Origin: Draba incana
Taxonomy: Eukaryota; Streptophyta; Magnoliopsida; Brassicales; Brassicaceae
Assembly (NCBI GenBank): GCA_963576765.1
Contig: OY755213.1
Coordinates: 18,531,929-18,595,928, forward strand
Reading direction: 5' to 3'
DNA: 64,000 nucleotides
In this document: positions 1 through 11,356 of the stretch, piece after piece
How positions within the stretch are numbered: the first letter of the stretch is position 1
Layout: each line of letters opens with the position of its first letter
Made by a program: the position numbers and the translations under genes
The notes under the pieces: model-generated
The model's database searches: none
What the model was told of the DNA's origin: nothing
The model's input: only the letters and a program-made list of their open reading frames with translations

Positions 1-720
1 ACCTGGCCGGTACATTAATCTCATTTAGTCATTGTATAATGTTTCTTGTTCAATGTGCATTTAGATAAAATTTGGTAATATACACAGGGAGGATCAGGTT
101 ACGCAAGAATGATTACTTTCAATGGAATTACGCTAGATAATGTCGAAAATCCGATCATAATCGATCAGCACTACAACAACGGAGATTCTGATAAAAACAA
201 AGATGATAAGGTTAGATTTTGATTAGAACGTAAATAAAGATTTTTACTATAAGAGTATTTGATAAAAAAATGTATTTTTTTTCTTTTTTTTTTTTAGTCG
301 TCGGCCGTGGAAGTAAGCAAAGTTGTGTATAGTAATTTCGTGGGGACGTCGAAGTCAGAGTACGGTGTTGACTTCCGGTGCAGCGAGAGAGTACCATGCA
401 CAGAGATTTTTATGAGAGACGTGAGAATAGAAACGGCATCATCAGGATCAGGACAAGTCGCACAAGGACAATGTTTAAACGTGAGAGGTGTGTCCACACT
501 TGCCGTACCGGGACTAGAGTGTTTAGCCCTTTCGACAGATATGTTTTCAACACCGGAATCGTCGGAACAAACTTGTATGGTGCCACAATCAATGCAACCA
601 AATACAATACCGATGCAACAAGAACCATTATGGGTTTATGGAAGCGGAGGAAAACGACTTAGAGTTCACAATGTCTTATTAACTTCATTTATCTCTTTGG
701 TTATGTATGTTTTAAGTTAA
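1..720 (+). CDS. polygalacturonase (GH28), 3' end of gene
   Basis: This is the C-terminal part of a pectin-hydrolysing glycosyl hydrolase family 28 enzyme of the cell wall. Three exons are visible: 1-9 (Thr-Trp-Pro), 88-210 and 298-720, joined by GT-AG introns in phase 0. Exon 2 begins GGSGYAR and continues into an ITFNGI-type beta-helix strand; the last exon has the GVDFRCSE, PCTEIFMRDV and CLNV segments typical of GH28 C-termini. The catalytic Asp/His region lies upstream of the window, so only about 184 residues are seen. The C-terminus ends in a short hydrophobic stretch (LLTSFISLVMYVL) after a basic patch, which could be a membrane or GPI-type tail; that reading is inference. No frame break is visible. 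Family assignment is firm; the paralogue is not identified. Confidence 0.88.
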
Positions 721-1411
721 TTAATGACTTACAAAAACGTATTATGTGATTGGACGTGATATGTTAGTTAATGTCACCACCTTGATGTTGGATTTTGTGA
801 TTAAGAACAATAAAAGTAAAGTTGTTCTCAGAATATGAAGAGAAAAAGATGAATTTCAATAGTCTGAAAACTAGTATATTGCTCTAGATTTAATTGATCA
901 AGTGTACATCTCTTCTAGGCATAAACTCATTATTTATAGCCTGAAGGCTTAACAATTTTGTAAAAGGAAATTGCCTTATTTTAATAAGAAAGGAAAATCA
1001 TAACTAATTTCCAATTTAGAATATAAGTAATATTCTTCATTGACCGACTCTTTGATTTCTCCAAGTCATGTGCTTGTCACATGCTAACTTTATCTTCTTC
1101 TTCTTTGTTGCAGGTCTCGTCATTTCTCTAAACCAAAATCTTCTTCTTCAATTGATTCTTCTTTGTTCTCAATTAAAGAAGACAAGCTTATTCCAACACT
1201 TGATTCAAGCTTTACTTCGTTTTATTTTTATTTAGTTTGGTCATGTATGTGTTTTCATGCTGGTTATGATTGGAATCGGTTTGGTTCGGTTTGGACCAAA
1301 ACAAATTCACCGAACATAACTGCTTGAAAAAAGAGACGAGAAGAAAACTTTACTCCAAATTTGGACACAACTTCTTCCGAGTCTTTCTCTAGGCTTTCAC
1401 AGTTTTGTAGA
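721..1411. other. intergenic, polygalacturonase to rhomboid gene
   Basis: AT-rich spacer with the 3' UTR of the polygalacturonase gene at its left and the rhomboid promoter and 5' UTR at its right. No ORF or repeat was recognised. Confidence 0.5.
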
Positions 1412-2723
1412 ATGGCCAAGCGACCTCAGATCTTACCAGACATAGAGAACGGACCACCCTTACAACGACTGGAGTTTCATATACCAAGTCCCGAGCCATG
1501 GTACGCGTGGCTAGTGCCGCTTATTTTGGTGGCTAACTTTGTCACATTCGTCACAACAATGTATGTGAACGATTGTCCATCAAGATCAAACGATTGTGTC
1601 TTATTCAATGTCCTTGGAAGGCTTTCCTTTCAACCCCTTAAGGAGAATCTTCTTCTCGGCCCTTCTCTTTCCACGTAAGAATTCTTCTTTTGGAGCTAAG
1701 TAACTAATACAAGATTATAAGATTCTGAATCTGGATTTGATTTAGGCTACAAAAACTCGGAGCTCTTGAGAAGAAACTGGTTCAGGCTGGTGATAAATGG
1801 CGGATCGTCTCTTGCATATGGCTACATGTAGGACTCCTTCATTTGATTGTCAACATGATCAGCCTCCTTTGCATCGGAATGCACCTCGAACAAGAATTTG
1901 GTTTCTGTAAGAGAACCCTTCAAACTCTGTTTTCTTCCCTCACCCTCATAAAAAAAAAAAAAAAAAAACACTTGAAACTTATGAATCTGTAGTTAAAAAT
2001 TGATGATATTTCAGTGAGAGTAGGAACATTGTACATGATTTCCGGTATTGGTGGAAGCATTGCGTCTTGCTTGATGGATATTCGAAGCGAGCGCATATCA
2101 GTGGGAGCATCGGGCGCTATATTTGGATTACTCGGTGCTATGCTCTCAGAATTGATCACAAATTGGTCAATCTATGAAAATAAGGCAATGTTAATTTCAG
2201 TTTCAAAAGTTATAAGAAGACAATATGTTACATTATTGAGAGATTGATCTTCTTTTCGCAGTGCACATCACTCATGACATTGATTCTGATCACTTTGTTG
2301 AATGTAACCGTTGGATTCTTACCACACGTGGACGACTCTGCTCATGGTGGCGGATTCCTAGCTGGTTTCTTCCTGGGGTTCGCCCTTCTTCTTCGACCGC
2401 AATACGGTTACGTAAGCCCCAAATGCATTCCTCCAGGATTTGACGTGAAACACAAGAAACCTAAGTACAAGTGTTATCAACACATCTTGAGATTCTTATC
2501 TCTAGCCATCCTGCTCGCTGGGTAAGTTCACCAAAGACTTTAAACAAGTTTCATAAATTGCATATAAAGGAGGACATTTTCTCAAATCAACTAACAAACA
2601 AAACAACCATTGTTGTGAAAGACTTTCTTTCTTTACCATAGGATAAACAATTTTCCCTGAAATTTTGACAGATTCCTTGTTGGATATACTAAGCTTCTCC
2701 GAGGCCGTACCCATGAAATTTAG
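1412..2723 (+). CDS. rhomboid-like intramembrane serine protease
   Basis: Five exons (1412-1674, 1746-1906, 2015-2184, 2262-2521, 2672-2723) give 906 nt, or 301 aa. Rhomboids cut transmembrane substrates inside the bilayer with a Ser-His dyad. Seen here: a soluble N-terminus, a first membrane segment (WLVPLILVANFVTFV), the HxxxxHxxxN motif with Asn at about residue 124, the GASGAIFG box with catalytic Ser at about 174, and catalytic His at about 226 in SAHGGGFLAGF. The start is the ATG at 1412, which puts a short charged leader before the first helix. Intron 3 has a GC donor (AAG|GCAATG at 2185) and a normal AG acceptor. Length and position next to a SEC11 gene fit Arabidopsis RBL5 (At1g52580, from memory). 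The gene looks functional. Confidence 0.9.
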
Positions 2724-3139
2724 CAAGCAGCAGCGTCACATTCTCTGTAGTATATACTATATCTTGCAATCCAAGAAATTTTAATATTCAGTGTCATGTC
2801 ATGTCAATGAGGCCTCTGCGGTTAAGATGATGGCGGCTAGTATCACATAGGAGTGTCATAGAAGAGTGGCATCAGACACGAAAGGGTTACAAGAACCGCC
2901 AAGGCCATTACAATGACTGTTTTCCTCTCCAACATTGTACTTTACCGCAGATGGAGAGAGAAAGGCCTTTTAAGTAACAATAAATTGGAGGCGAAATATT
3001 GTCCCCTGATCAAATAGATTGATCAATATTGGTTTCGAATTAGTTTCTAACCTGTTGTAACATAGCAAGAGGGGCAAGAACCAGCTATGTTCATAAAACC
3101 TATTGCCATTCATTCATTTGTTCTAATCAACTTGGCAGT

Positions 3140-3508
3140 TCTATAGATGCAAAGCTTCTGCTTACAGCTCAAGACTCAGAGCATCCGCATTTGAAATTCA
3201 ATCTTTGTGGTAAATTCAAACCAAAATCGGGCGAGTGGATTAATAACAACCGCTAAGAACTTGCTCCAGGACATGACATTGGGATCAATCTTTGTGGTAA
3301 GCCAAACCTCCACCTCAAATGTATCCTGACAGAATACCGCAAGCTAGCCAGAGTCACAACATCCTCGTTATAAGACTCGAACCGAAAAGGTAGACGCGGT
3401 CCAAATCGCTCTGTTGTAAAATCAAAACAGAGTAAGAAAGCAGGGTCGTCTCCTTGTGTCGAATTCTTCTCAGAGATTTCGGATCTCCGTTGGAAGATTG
3501 TTCATCAT
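3140..3508 (-). pseudogene. F-box protein with FBA domain, decayed fragment
   Basis: Reading down the minus strand, an ATG at 3508 opens MNNLPTEI, the usual start of a plant F-box. It is followed almost directly by F-box-associated domain pieces (DDPAFLLCFDFTTERFGPRLP, then VWLTTKIDPN and VMSWSKFLAV) in two different frames. The F-box body is missing and there is at least one frameshift, so this is an internally deleted pseudogene. FBA proteins normally act as SCF ubiquitin-ligase adaptors. It lies between the rhomboid and SEC11 genes. The boundary on the low-coordinate side is approximate. Confidence 0.7.
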
Positions 3509-3845
3509 TGTCAATGATCCATGTAACGCAAGTAAGTAGGTCGAAGAAGGGATGTAGATTGGGCCACTTTTGGGCTCTGAATTTGGGCCCATTTAATTAT
3601 CGAATGCTTTGCATAGGTTAATAAATCATCATGTCTAAATTTTATGATTTGTTACCGATAATGCCATATAGTCAATGGCTAACATTTAAAGTTAGTCTTT
3701 AGTATTTAAACCGGTTTGACTAGTAGCGGTAATAAACCGATATATTGCAATATTTAAACCGATTCCAAAAACGCTCCTTGGAGAAAATCGTCTTCTCTAG
3801 TTCGGATCTGAATCATTTTGGCTGGAGATCGAATAAAGAAGAATC
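3509..3845 (+). promoter_or_regulatory. promoter region and 5' UTR of the SEC11 gene
   Basis: Non-coding stretch directly before the SEC11 start codon. Its last 120 bases (from about 3725) are recognisably related to 10720-10830 in front of the second SEC11 copy, so the duplication included at least the proximal promoter and leader. No specific factor site is claimed. Confidence 0.45.
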
Positions 3846-5167
3846 ATGGGTTGGATCGGAGAAACAGTAGATTCCATCAAATCTATCAAGATCCGTCAGG
3901 TTCTCACTCAAGCCGTCACGCTCGGTTCGTTTCGATATCACTTGATTTTAACCTCGTTTGTGTTTAAAAAACGAGAGAAATTAGTTAATTGGATTTCACC
4001 AATATAGGGTTATTAAAGCATGATCATCTAATTGGGTCCCAAAAAACGATTTTGATGAATTGTAATAGTAGATGAAAAAATTGTTGGATGTGGTTTTGGT
4101 TGATTAGGTATGATCGTTACATCTGCACTGATAATATGGAAAGCGTTGATGTGTGTGACTGGCACTGAATCACCAGTGGTGGTTGTTCTCTCTGGAAGCA
4201 TGGAACCTGGCTTTAAGAGAGTAAGTCGCATGTTTGGTTCTCATTTTTGAACTTGTTGGCTCCTCTTGTTCTGTCTTCTTGCTCATTTATCAAAGAATGA
4301 GTCACTTATCAATTTGAGGTCAATGTGGCAGGGGGATATATTGTTCTTGCACATGACCAAGGAGCCTATTCGAGCAGGCGAGATTGTTGTTTTCAATATT
4401 GATGTAAGTTCCGCTTTGTCTCTTGTTCTGCTCCATGAAACCATTATATTTTCTTTTCTCCTAATTGGTTTTATTGCCTTGATGCTTCTTCTTTCAGGGC
4501 CGTGATATTCCCATCGTCCATCGTGCTATTAAAGTAATGTTTCTCATTATCACCTCTCGACATAACTCACTGGATTGTTCAGGATATTTTAGACAAGAAA
4601 AACTTGGTGTCTTACTTGTTTTGTGTCATTTTAACACATGATAGGTTCATGAGAGGGGAAATAGTGGAGAAGTCGATGTTCTAACGAAAGGTACTAGTTT
4701 TCTTTGTTTGTTTGGATGGTAAACCTTTATAGTAACTGTGTGTGTTCATGGATGACTTGACAAGTCTTTGTATTTACGAGGTGACAACAATGATGTGGAT
4801 GACATCGGTCTCTATGCTGATGGACAGTTTTGGCTTCATCGGCAACATATAATGGGCAGAGCTGTTGGGTACATACAGTCCTTCAGCAACATGTCATTGA
4901 ATAATGCTACGAAAAAGATCAATAGTCGTAAATTGGTTCCCTTTTTGTCTTTTTCAGGCTCTTGCCTTATGTTGGATGGGTGACTATTATCATGACAGAA
5001 AAGCCTATCATTAAGGTACAATCTTCTAACACGGCCTGCGATATATGTCTTAGTTTTTGACTTGAGACATTTATATACTCACTATTAGATCTTTCTTTTA
5101 TCTTCTTTTCTTGCAGTATATACTCATTGGTGCATTGGGTTTGCTCGTTATAACATCCAAAGACTGA
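3846..5167 (+). CDS. signal peptidase I catalytic subunit (SEC11 type)
   Basis: Eight exons (3846-3924, 4108-4220, 4332-4403, 4498-4533, 4645-4690, 4781-4868, 4958-5015, 5117-5167) sum to 543 nt, or 180 aa, the usual plant SEC11 length. The protein is the ER-membrane serine protease that removes signal peptides from secretory proteins. Seen: N-terminal helix (IVTSALIIWKALMCV), the catalytic SGSMEP box with Ser at about 57, catalytic His at about 96 in PIVHRAIKVHE, an Asp-rich segment at 117-123 supplying the acidic residue, and a C-terminal hydrophobic helix ending ITSKD. All splice junctions are GT-AG and phases agree. It is the intact parent-like copy of the broken duplicate at 10831-14137. 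Orthology to At1g52600 is likely. Confidence 0.93.
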
Positions 5168-5331
5168 GACGGAAGAACAAATCAAAGGCCGGTCTTTTTA
5201 TTGCTTTCAGTGACTTTAAACTGTAGAATCACATAAGCAACATTTTATGGTTAATAAATTATACAGTTTTTGGCTTTTAAAAAGAGCCAAGCTTTTGGTG
5301 ACAATTTCTTTAGCATCATTGTCTGTGATTT

Positions 5332-6526
5332 TGATATATCATGGTTTTTACCCGATTTTAACCATGATATAACCGGGTTTATATTAGTATTTGTGGTATT
5401 TTGTATGTATTTTGCAGTGTTTTGCAGGAAATGGTCATTTAGAGCTTAATGGAAACATTTGGAGCATTTTGGACCATTTTGGAGTTGAAGAGATACAAGT
5501 GGAATAGGGACCTTTAAAAGGTCCCTGTCGATCGACAGTTGTACATATGTGTCGATCGACGGAGCATTTTAAAGACGAAGAAAATATCCACAGACGCCCT
5601 CGTGTCGATCGACATATTGTTTGTGTCGATCGACGGTGGCTCTGTAAACCTAATTTTACCACTTGTATAAATACTTTTAACTCGTTTTTACTTAAAGACA
5701 CACTGTTTTATTAAGGAGGTAGAGAGAGAAAGAGAGACTTTTGGAGAAACTTTGAGAAGATCTACATGTTCTTGAGATTCAAAGACTTCAAACCCTTTTG
5801 TATCATCTACTCTTATTCTTTAATGCAATCTTATTCAGTTAATATGATTTCATCATCTATTTCTGAGTAAATCACTTGTTAGGTTTTGGGATTTCTTGGG
5901 TTCTGACTAGAAATCATTGAAATTGCATATTTGTTAAGGTTTATCCGTAGGTTCTTCATTTAAACTGTTATTAATGCTTGATTCTTGCTTGATCATCTCG
6001 AATCTCGATCTTAGGATTGTTGATTAGCCACGACAGTGGGATTAATAACCTGAACTAGTTTAAATGGGCAAAGTTACTTATTCGCAAAGAAATTTGGTTT
6101 AGGGGCTTTGTGAACATATCGAGCTCGTACTAAATGCTTGTTTAGATTCGACGAATTCGCAAAGAAATTTGGGATTCGAGGATCTAAAGATAGATAGCCT
6201 TCGTAACGACAGTTAGCTGGTTATATTTTCGTGTTTGAGTTCTAGAACGGCACTTAATTGAACCTTGACAATTGTTATATATTGATTTCGAATCATTACC
6301 TAAAGAATTTCAATGACCTAGCTTTCATCTCTTTAAGTATTTAATCAACCCATCTTTCGTTTACTTGTTTTATAAACTGTTTTTACTCTTACAATCGTTT
6401 TACTTAGCAAAATCTGATTACCGAGATTGATTGTGTATTCTAACTCCCTGTGGATTCGATCCTTAAATACTACGATGATCTCTTTGTTTGAGAAAGTGGT
6501 TCTAGGGTAAATTTGAGCCCGCATCA
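5332..6526 (+). mobile_element. solo LTR of the Athila-like family
   Basis: The element starts TGATATATCATGG and ends TTTGAGCCCGCATCA, flanked by a perfect 5-bp target duplication GATTT (5327-5331 and 6527-6531). Both ends match the LTRs at 40285-41435 and 45952-47094 in the opposite orientation, so this is a recombined solo LTR, 1195 bp, of the same family. A TATA box (TATAAATA at 5666) follows two pairs of TGTCGATCGACA-type palindromes. It sits just 3' of the SEC11 gene. Confidence 0.9.
5527..5634. promoter_or_regulatory. two paired-palindrome modules in solo LTR
   Basis: Four copies of GTCGATCGAC with centres at 5531.5, 5555.5, 5608.5 and 5629.5, so pair spacings of 24 and 21 bp. They lie 30-140 bp upstream of the LTR TATA box. 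Distances from the LTR start (about 200, 224, 277 and 298 bp) match those of the four copies in the 40.3-41.4 kb LTR. Confidence 0.8.
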
Positions 6527-6599
6527 GATTTTCTAGTTTTTCTTTACAAAAATATATTATGCACACTAAATGTGAGGGGGAGATTTCGCACCGCTAAAG

Positions 6600-6764
6600 A
6601 TGTTGATAGGTGAGAGATTGTTACTGGTTTCTCTTCTCCTTGTCTTTTCTCTATCCTCATCCTCCATTTTTGCCTTAATTCCTCGAATGTTCATATCGGT
6701 GCGTCTTTGTTTTACCCAGATCTTGTTCATTGTGCAAAGTTTGAGGTTTATAGTTTAGTATATG
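6600..6764 (+). other. short ORF with signal-peptide-like start, uncertain
   Basis: An ATG at 6600 opens about 54 codons beginning MLIGERLLLVSLLLVFSL, a convincing hydrophobic leader, with a possible GT donor (ATATCG|GTGCGT) near 6699. It could be the first exon of a gene whose remainder was lost to the insertions that follow, or chance. No downstream exon was recognised. Confidence 0.2.
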
Positions 6765-8690
6765 GATAGGTTTGTGTGGCCATAAATTGTATGGATTCAT
6801 ATGCGTTTAAGAGCATGCACAATTGTGAGCCAATTGTAGTCTCACAAAACATAATTTAGTGTTATTTTTAATAATTGTTTATTGTTTGAGACTCAATAAG
6901 AGACTGTTAATAAATCGGTCTCCAGTGGTGAGACCCAATATAGACTTGTGTTTGGTAGTGCCGACTGTATTTGTAACCAAATGTACTCCACAAAGCTATT
7001 TTTTTTTATATATATATAAAAGGGCTTTCTATTAAAACAGGTGCAGGGGGAGAATTATAACATAGAAAAATATTTTATAAGAGCACAATAGAGGAAAAAA
7101 CAGCTAGAAGGATGCAAAAATGTATATACTTTAATCACAAAGATCCAACCAACACCAAGGAAGACGATAATGAGAAGTCCAACAAGCAACGCATTAGACG
7201 GATATCACCCAAACCAACTAAGAATGTGATAGAACCAGAGCAAGACTTTGCACAAACAGACCTTTAGTCCACACAAAGGATGACAAAGCAACACCCAAAT
7301 GCAGCACAATTCTGAACTATAATCCTCAACAACAAGGAACTAAACCAAGAACCTCACTTACTGTCAGAAAGAACATCACTAACAACCAGAGAGAGCAAGG
7401 CTAATCATAGGCCCGAAGACGACATCAGACTAATTCTACACTGAGAAAGAAGGGGATAGAACAATGCAGGACCAAACTAATCCCAACGAAAACCCTTTCT
7501 CACCTACACTTCTTGGACAGAAGAAACACAAATACAACGAATTGTGAGGCACCTACATTGACCAAAACCAACAGCAAGTAGAGCAAGGAACTCATACAGA
7601 ACAGTCATGCCTTGGTTATACACCTCCACCTCTATCTCCTCCACTGATTAATCTCTTGGAGGCGACGAGGGGGGATCGCCGGCGGTAATTGTTTCTGACG
7701 ACGATCAACCGAGAGGAAGATCGATGGCCATTTTCGTGAGAAGAAGAAGACACAAAGAGAAGAGAAAACGAAAAAATGAAATAGAAAAAAAAATGTAATC
7801 GAATCATTCACAACGGACACCAGTCCCGTGAGACTGTCTCAAAAAACTCTCAGAACTGAGCCGGCTCAAGCCCAAAATATTTTTCATATTCAATTTTTAT
7901 TTAAATTTGGGCTTCTGAGCCTCACAAAGTAAAAGGAAACTAACAACCCTAAACGGAGTGATTTGTTATTTAGCTAGAGTTTCCAACAATCGGTCTTCTT
8001 TCATCCGCTCATAGCCTTGGTGTTGTTGTCGGACTTGGGTACTCGCAACCTCCGTGTGGGATCTTGTGCCCTCACAGGTCTCCGTATCCGGGCTATGGCT
8101 TCGAGGGATCTCGTGCCTTAACTCAATGGTCTTGTCTCTCTATGTATGTTTGTGGGCACTTCGCTATAAAGTTCACTAATTTTATACCTAATTTGACTAA
8201 TTTATGACTCATAAAGAAATTGATATTTGTTTCGGCGCAAAAAGGAGAATTCGGTATCAAAATGACAATTTCTCTTTATTTTCTAATCTCAAAACGATGG
8301 TTAATATTTTATAAGACTTAACAGATACAGTTAATGGTGGTTAATATTTTTTAAAACGGATGTTAAGGTTGACTAATTTCATACCTAATTTGGCCCAATC
8401 AACTCAAGTTTATGTATGGTTCGATTCATTAAAAATTTAGTATTTATTTTGGCGCAAAACAAATAGTTTGATATTAAAATAAACGTTTCTCCGAATAAGT
8501 TTAGGGATTCATAGAATTTAGATTTTAGTTTTAAACATAAAGAATAAATAAACAAGAATTACGTTTTATCTAAAGGAAAGGAGTGAAGTTTTTATTTTTT
8601 TCGACAAAACGTGGTGTTGTAATTTTTATGTTTTTATTTACTTTCGGATTATGTAATTTGTAAATTTGATAATAAAAATCTGAAACACAA
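6765..8690. repeat. unclassified repetitive spacer
   Basis: No gene. At 6820-6990 and again at 7800-7930 there are related GTGAGAC/GTCTCAC-rich blocks, which may be the two ends of one small DNA transposon split by the 7010-7790 segment. That inner segment begins, read on the minus strand, with a proline/arginine-rich stretch and decays into multi-stop sequence; it looks like old retroposon 3' sequence but I cannot name it. Confidence 0.3.
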
Positions 8691-8879
8691 GCAACGTAGC
8701 AACATATTATTGGTCAGGCGGTGACCAACGAGAGGTGGTGATGGTCATACAGTCGGAAAAATAGAAGGATTTAGCTATGTCGCAAAAGGACACGATGCAA
8801 GTTGATTTGGTGTATTAGCAAGCACCGCCGGCGAGAGCGACGGTGGGTCATGAAGCATAACAGGGATCCCCGATTGTTC

Positions 8880-9440
8880 AACTTGTGAATTATAGATTAA
8901 TGATGAATTGCATTATGTGGAATTATCGGGGGGCAAAAAACCCAATTTCTGACGGTCAATTCGTTACCTGTTAAAGAAGTTCAAGACATAATTGTTAGCG
9001 ATTTTCGAGATGCACGCAGGAGGTGCGAAATCATATAGTATATGTAGAGGATTGGGCTTTGAAAATAGTTTCAAAATTGATGTCGTGGGTCAGAGCAGGG
9101 GATGGTGGTTGTTATGGAGGTCAGAGAATTGTGTGGTGGAGGTAGTTGAATCTTCAGACCAATTCATCTATGTGAAATTACAAATTGGGTTAAAGATACT
9201 CAACTTTATTGTGGTATATGCGACTCCTACGGCTAGTCGCCGAAATGGTTTGTAGACGGTTTTGAAGGATATGGTGAGAAGTATGGATGGACCTCTCATA
9301 ATAGGTGGTGACTTGAATACGATTGTTCGTTTTGACGAGAGAACATGAGGAAATGGACGACTTTCGTCAGAGTCATTGGCCTTCGGTGAATGGATTAATG
9401 AGTTATCATTAGTGGATATAGGATTTAAAGGAAATCATAA
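8880..9440 (+). pseudogene. LINE (L1-type) endonuclease domain fragment
   Basis: The interrupted plus-strand frame reads MNCIMWNYRGA, then GRGWWLLWRSE-like sequence, then a VVYATPTASRR segment and LIIGGDLNTIV, the typical order of an L1 apurinic/apyrimidinic endonuclease. There are stops near 9253 and 9346 and a frameshift near 8960, so it is dead. The reverse transcriptase is absent because LTR sequence follows directly. The insertion block from about 8720 to 10655 is flanked by TATTATTGGTCAGG-like sequence on both sides (about 8706 and 10654), possibly the duplication made when the LINE inserted. Confidence 0.75.
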
Positions 9441-9444
9441 TTAA

Positions 9445-10389
9445 TAAGATGGTTGCTTCTTTGAATATGTCTGAGTAGTTCTCTTGTTAGGTTTATGGTT
9501 ATTCAAGGGTGTTTGATGAATTGCTAGATTCAATTTAACTGTTAGGATAAAATCATTAGAAGTTCTTCATCTTGACTTGTGTTTATGGCTGATTTTAGAT
9601 TCACAGCCTAGAATCTGATCTTAATTGATAGACACGACAGCGTTATTAATTGCTAGAACTAGTCTTTGATGAGCAAAATTCATTTTCGCAAAGAAATTTG
9701 ATTTAGGGTTTTGTCAACAATTGAACCTGAAATTAATGCTTGTCTAGATTTATAGGATTCGCAACGACAGTTGACTTTCTAGGATTTACACATAGATAAT
9801 ATCTGCAGCGACAGTTGATTGATTTTATATTCGTGTTTCAAGTTCATGAACTGTGCTTCATAATTCCTATCTTTATTTATATCTGCAATTCGGATTCACC
9901 TGAGATTTCATTGTGCCTAGCATTTTTTTTTATTGATTTAAAACTCGTTTCACTGCCTGCTTTATTTACTTGTCTTTTCATTCATATTATTCAGCTTAGC
10001 ATAATTCAAACGCTTAAATCTTTTGGGTATGAATGGTGACCTCGTTTAGACGTATGTGCGTTTGCAACCGCCCCAATTATCAAACGGACGTTTGTATTTT
10101 TTTTTTAAATTAAATATATTTTGTTTTTCTGAAAAATATAGGTATATACTCAACTTTAATATAAATATATAAAAATCAAACTAAAATTTTAAATTATTAT
10201 TTCTGTTTTAAATAATATTAATATTTTCTATCAAAAATTATTTACTACTTAACTGCTTTGTTTAAACGGAGTGACCAAACTGACCCAATATTGTGTTTCT
10301 CCGATTCCCTATGGATTCGATAACCCTAAGTACTACAGCAGATCTCTTAATTTGAGAGAGTAGTTCTAAGGCAAATTTGAGCATTATCA
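9445..10389 (+). mobile_element. 5'-truncated LTR of the Athila-like family
   Basis: This segment follows the reverse complement of the 40.3-kb LTR nearly end to end (shared blocks such as TTCGCAAAGAAATTTG and GGATTCGATAACCCTAAG) and ends TTTGAGCATTATCA at 10389. The TGATATATC start is missing. A hAT-type MITE (10025-10286) interrupts it. Confidence 0.75.
10025..10286. mobile_element. hAT-like MITE inside LTR fragment
   Basis: 262 bp starting GGGTATGAATGGTGACC and ending with the imperfect inverse (ACTCC...CCAAACTGACCC). It is flanked by 8-bp sequences AATCTTTT and AATATTGT, 6 of 8 identical, exactly where the uninterrupted LTR reads AATCTTTTGTGTTTC. The interior is AT-rich and non-coding. 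Confidence 0.7.
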
Positions 10390-10919
10390 CGCTTGAATTC
10401 TCGTTACCTTTTCATCTTCTAGCCACACAAACCTCGTCTCAAAAGTAAATCTAAGGATTTTATTTTCAACAATTTAGTAAAAAGTAAAGTATGAGTAACT
10501 AGATAAGTGGCGGGGCCCATTCCGAAGAACAACTACTCATGTCTTTCCTTGGTTACAGATACAAGGGTCTTTAATGTCTTTAACCTACATAAAATTATGT
10601 ATATTGTCACAAACTTTTTCAGAAAGTACCTACAAGAGTAAAAAAACCCATCATTATTATTGGTCAGGTGACTTAGCGGAGTTGTGTTTTAGACTTTTAG
10701 AAGATAAAAAGATTAACGGAAATTTTGATATTTAACCAATTTCCAAAAATCGTCTTCGTCTTCGTCTTCTCCAGTGAAACGCGTGAGGAGAAAAGCTTGT
10801 TTGGATCTAAATAATTTTGGCTGGAGAATCATGGATTGGATCGGAAAAACAGTAGATTCCATCAAATCTATCAAGATTCGTCAGGTTCTCACTCAGGCCG
10901 TCACGCTCGGTTTGTTTTC

Positions 10920-11272
10920 TGTAACTCCCCGACCGTCCTGTCCATGGGCTCTACGTCCACTCTCGACTCATGGGCCCACACTCTCTGACGGTCGGTGCGT
11001 TAGTCCGGGAGGCTCAGAAGTCATGTTTACTTACCCTGCAAATCACCACGCGATTTTTTCCTGTGTTTTGACCTCACTCACACGGTACTGGAAATGACTT
11101 CCCAGTAGGTCACCCATCCTAAAACTACTCCAGCTCAAGCACGCTTAACTCTGGAGTTCTCTCAAGACTTGTGAAAGAAAAGATAAGTGCACTTTGGTGA
11201 TATAGGTAGCCAAATCAACTCTTTTAAGCCCCTCTGCATATACCGCATATGCCCTGAAACCAGGGTGTCACA
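10920..11272 (-). mobile_element. Cassandra-like LTR carrying 5S rRNA sequence
   Basis: Read on the minus strand it runs from TGTGACACCC to GGGGAGTTACA and is preceded by a polypurine tract. The centre contains a 5S rRNA-derived segment, the signature of Cassandra TRIM retrotransposons. Length 353 bp is in the Cassandra range as I recall it. Confidence 0.75.
11095..11162 (-). other. 5S rRNA-derived segment (not a functional gene)
   Basis: On the minus strand the blocks GAGTTAAGCGTGCTTG and AGGATGGGTGACCT plus CTGGGAAGTC match the internal promoter half of plant 5S rRNA. The 5' half of the gene is not present, so it is part of the LTR and not an rRNA gene. In Cassandra the retained box A/C region may recruit polymerase III. 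Confidence 0.75.
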
Positions 11273-11356
11273 ATCACCCCCACTAACAGATCGGAATGTC
11301 CTCGTTGCGCATACCAAAATCGTTACCCCGACAAACTGACTCACACAATTGTCAAG

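Noticed and set aside
5016..5185. Minus-strand ORFs across the SEC11 3' exons (also 13848-14093)
   Set aside because: Antisense shadows of the SEC11 copies, nearly identical because the copies are duplicates.
11095..11162. 5S rRNA gene
   Set aside because: Only the internal-promoter half is present and it lies within an LTR with polypurine tract and TG/CA ends, so it is a Cassandra-type 5S remnant and not a gene.
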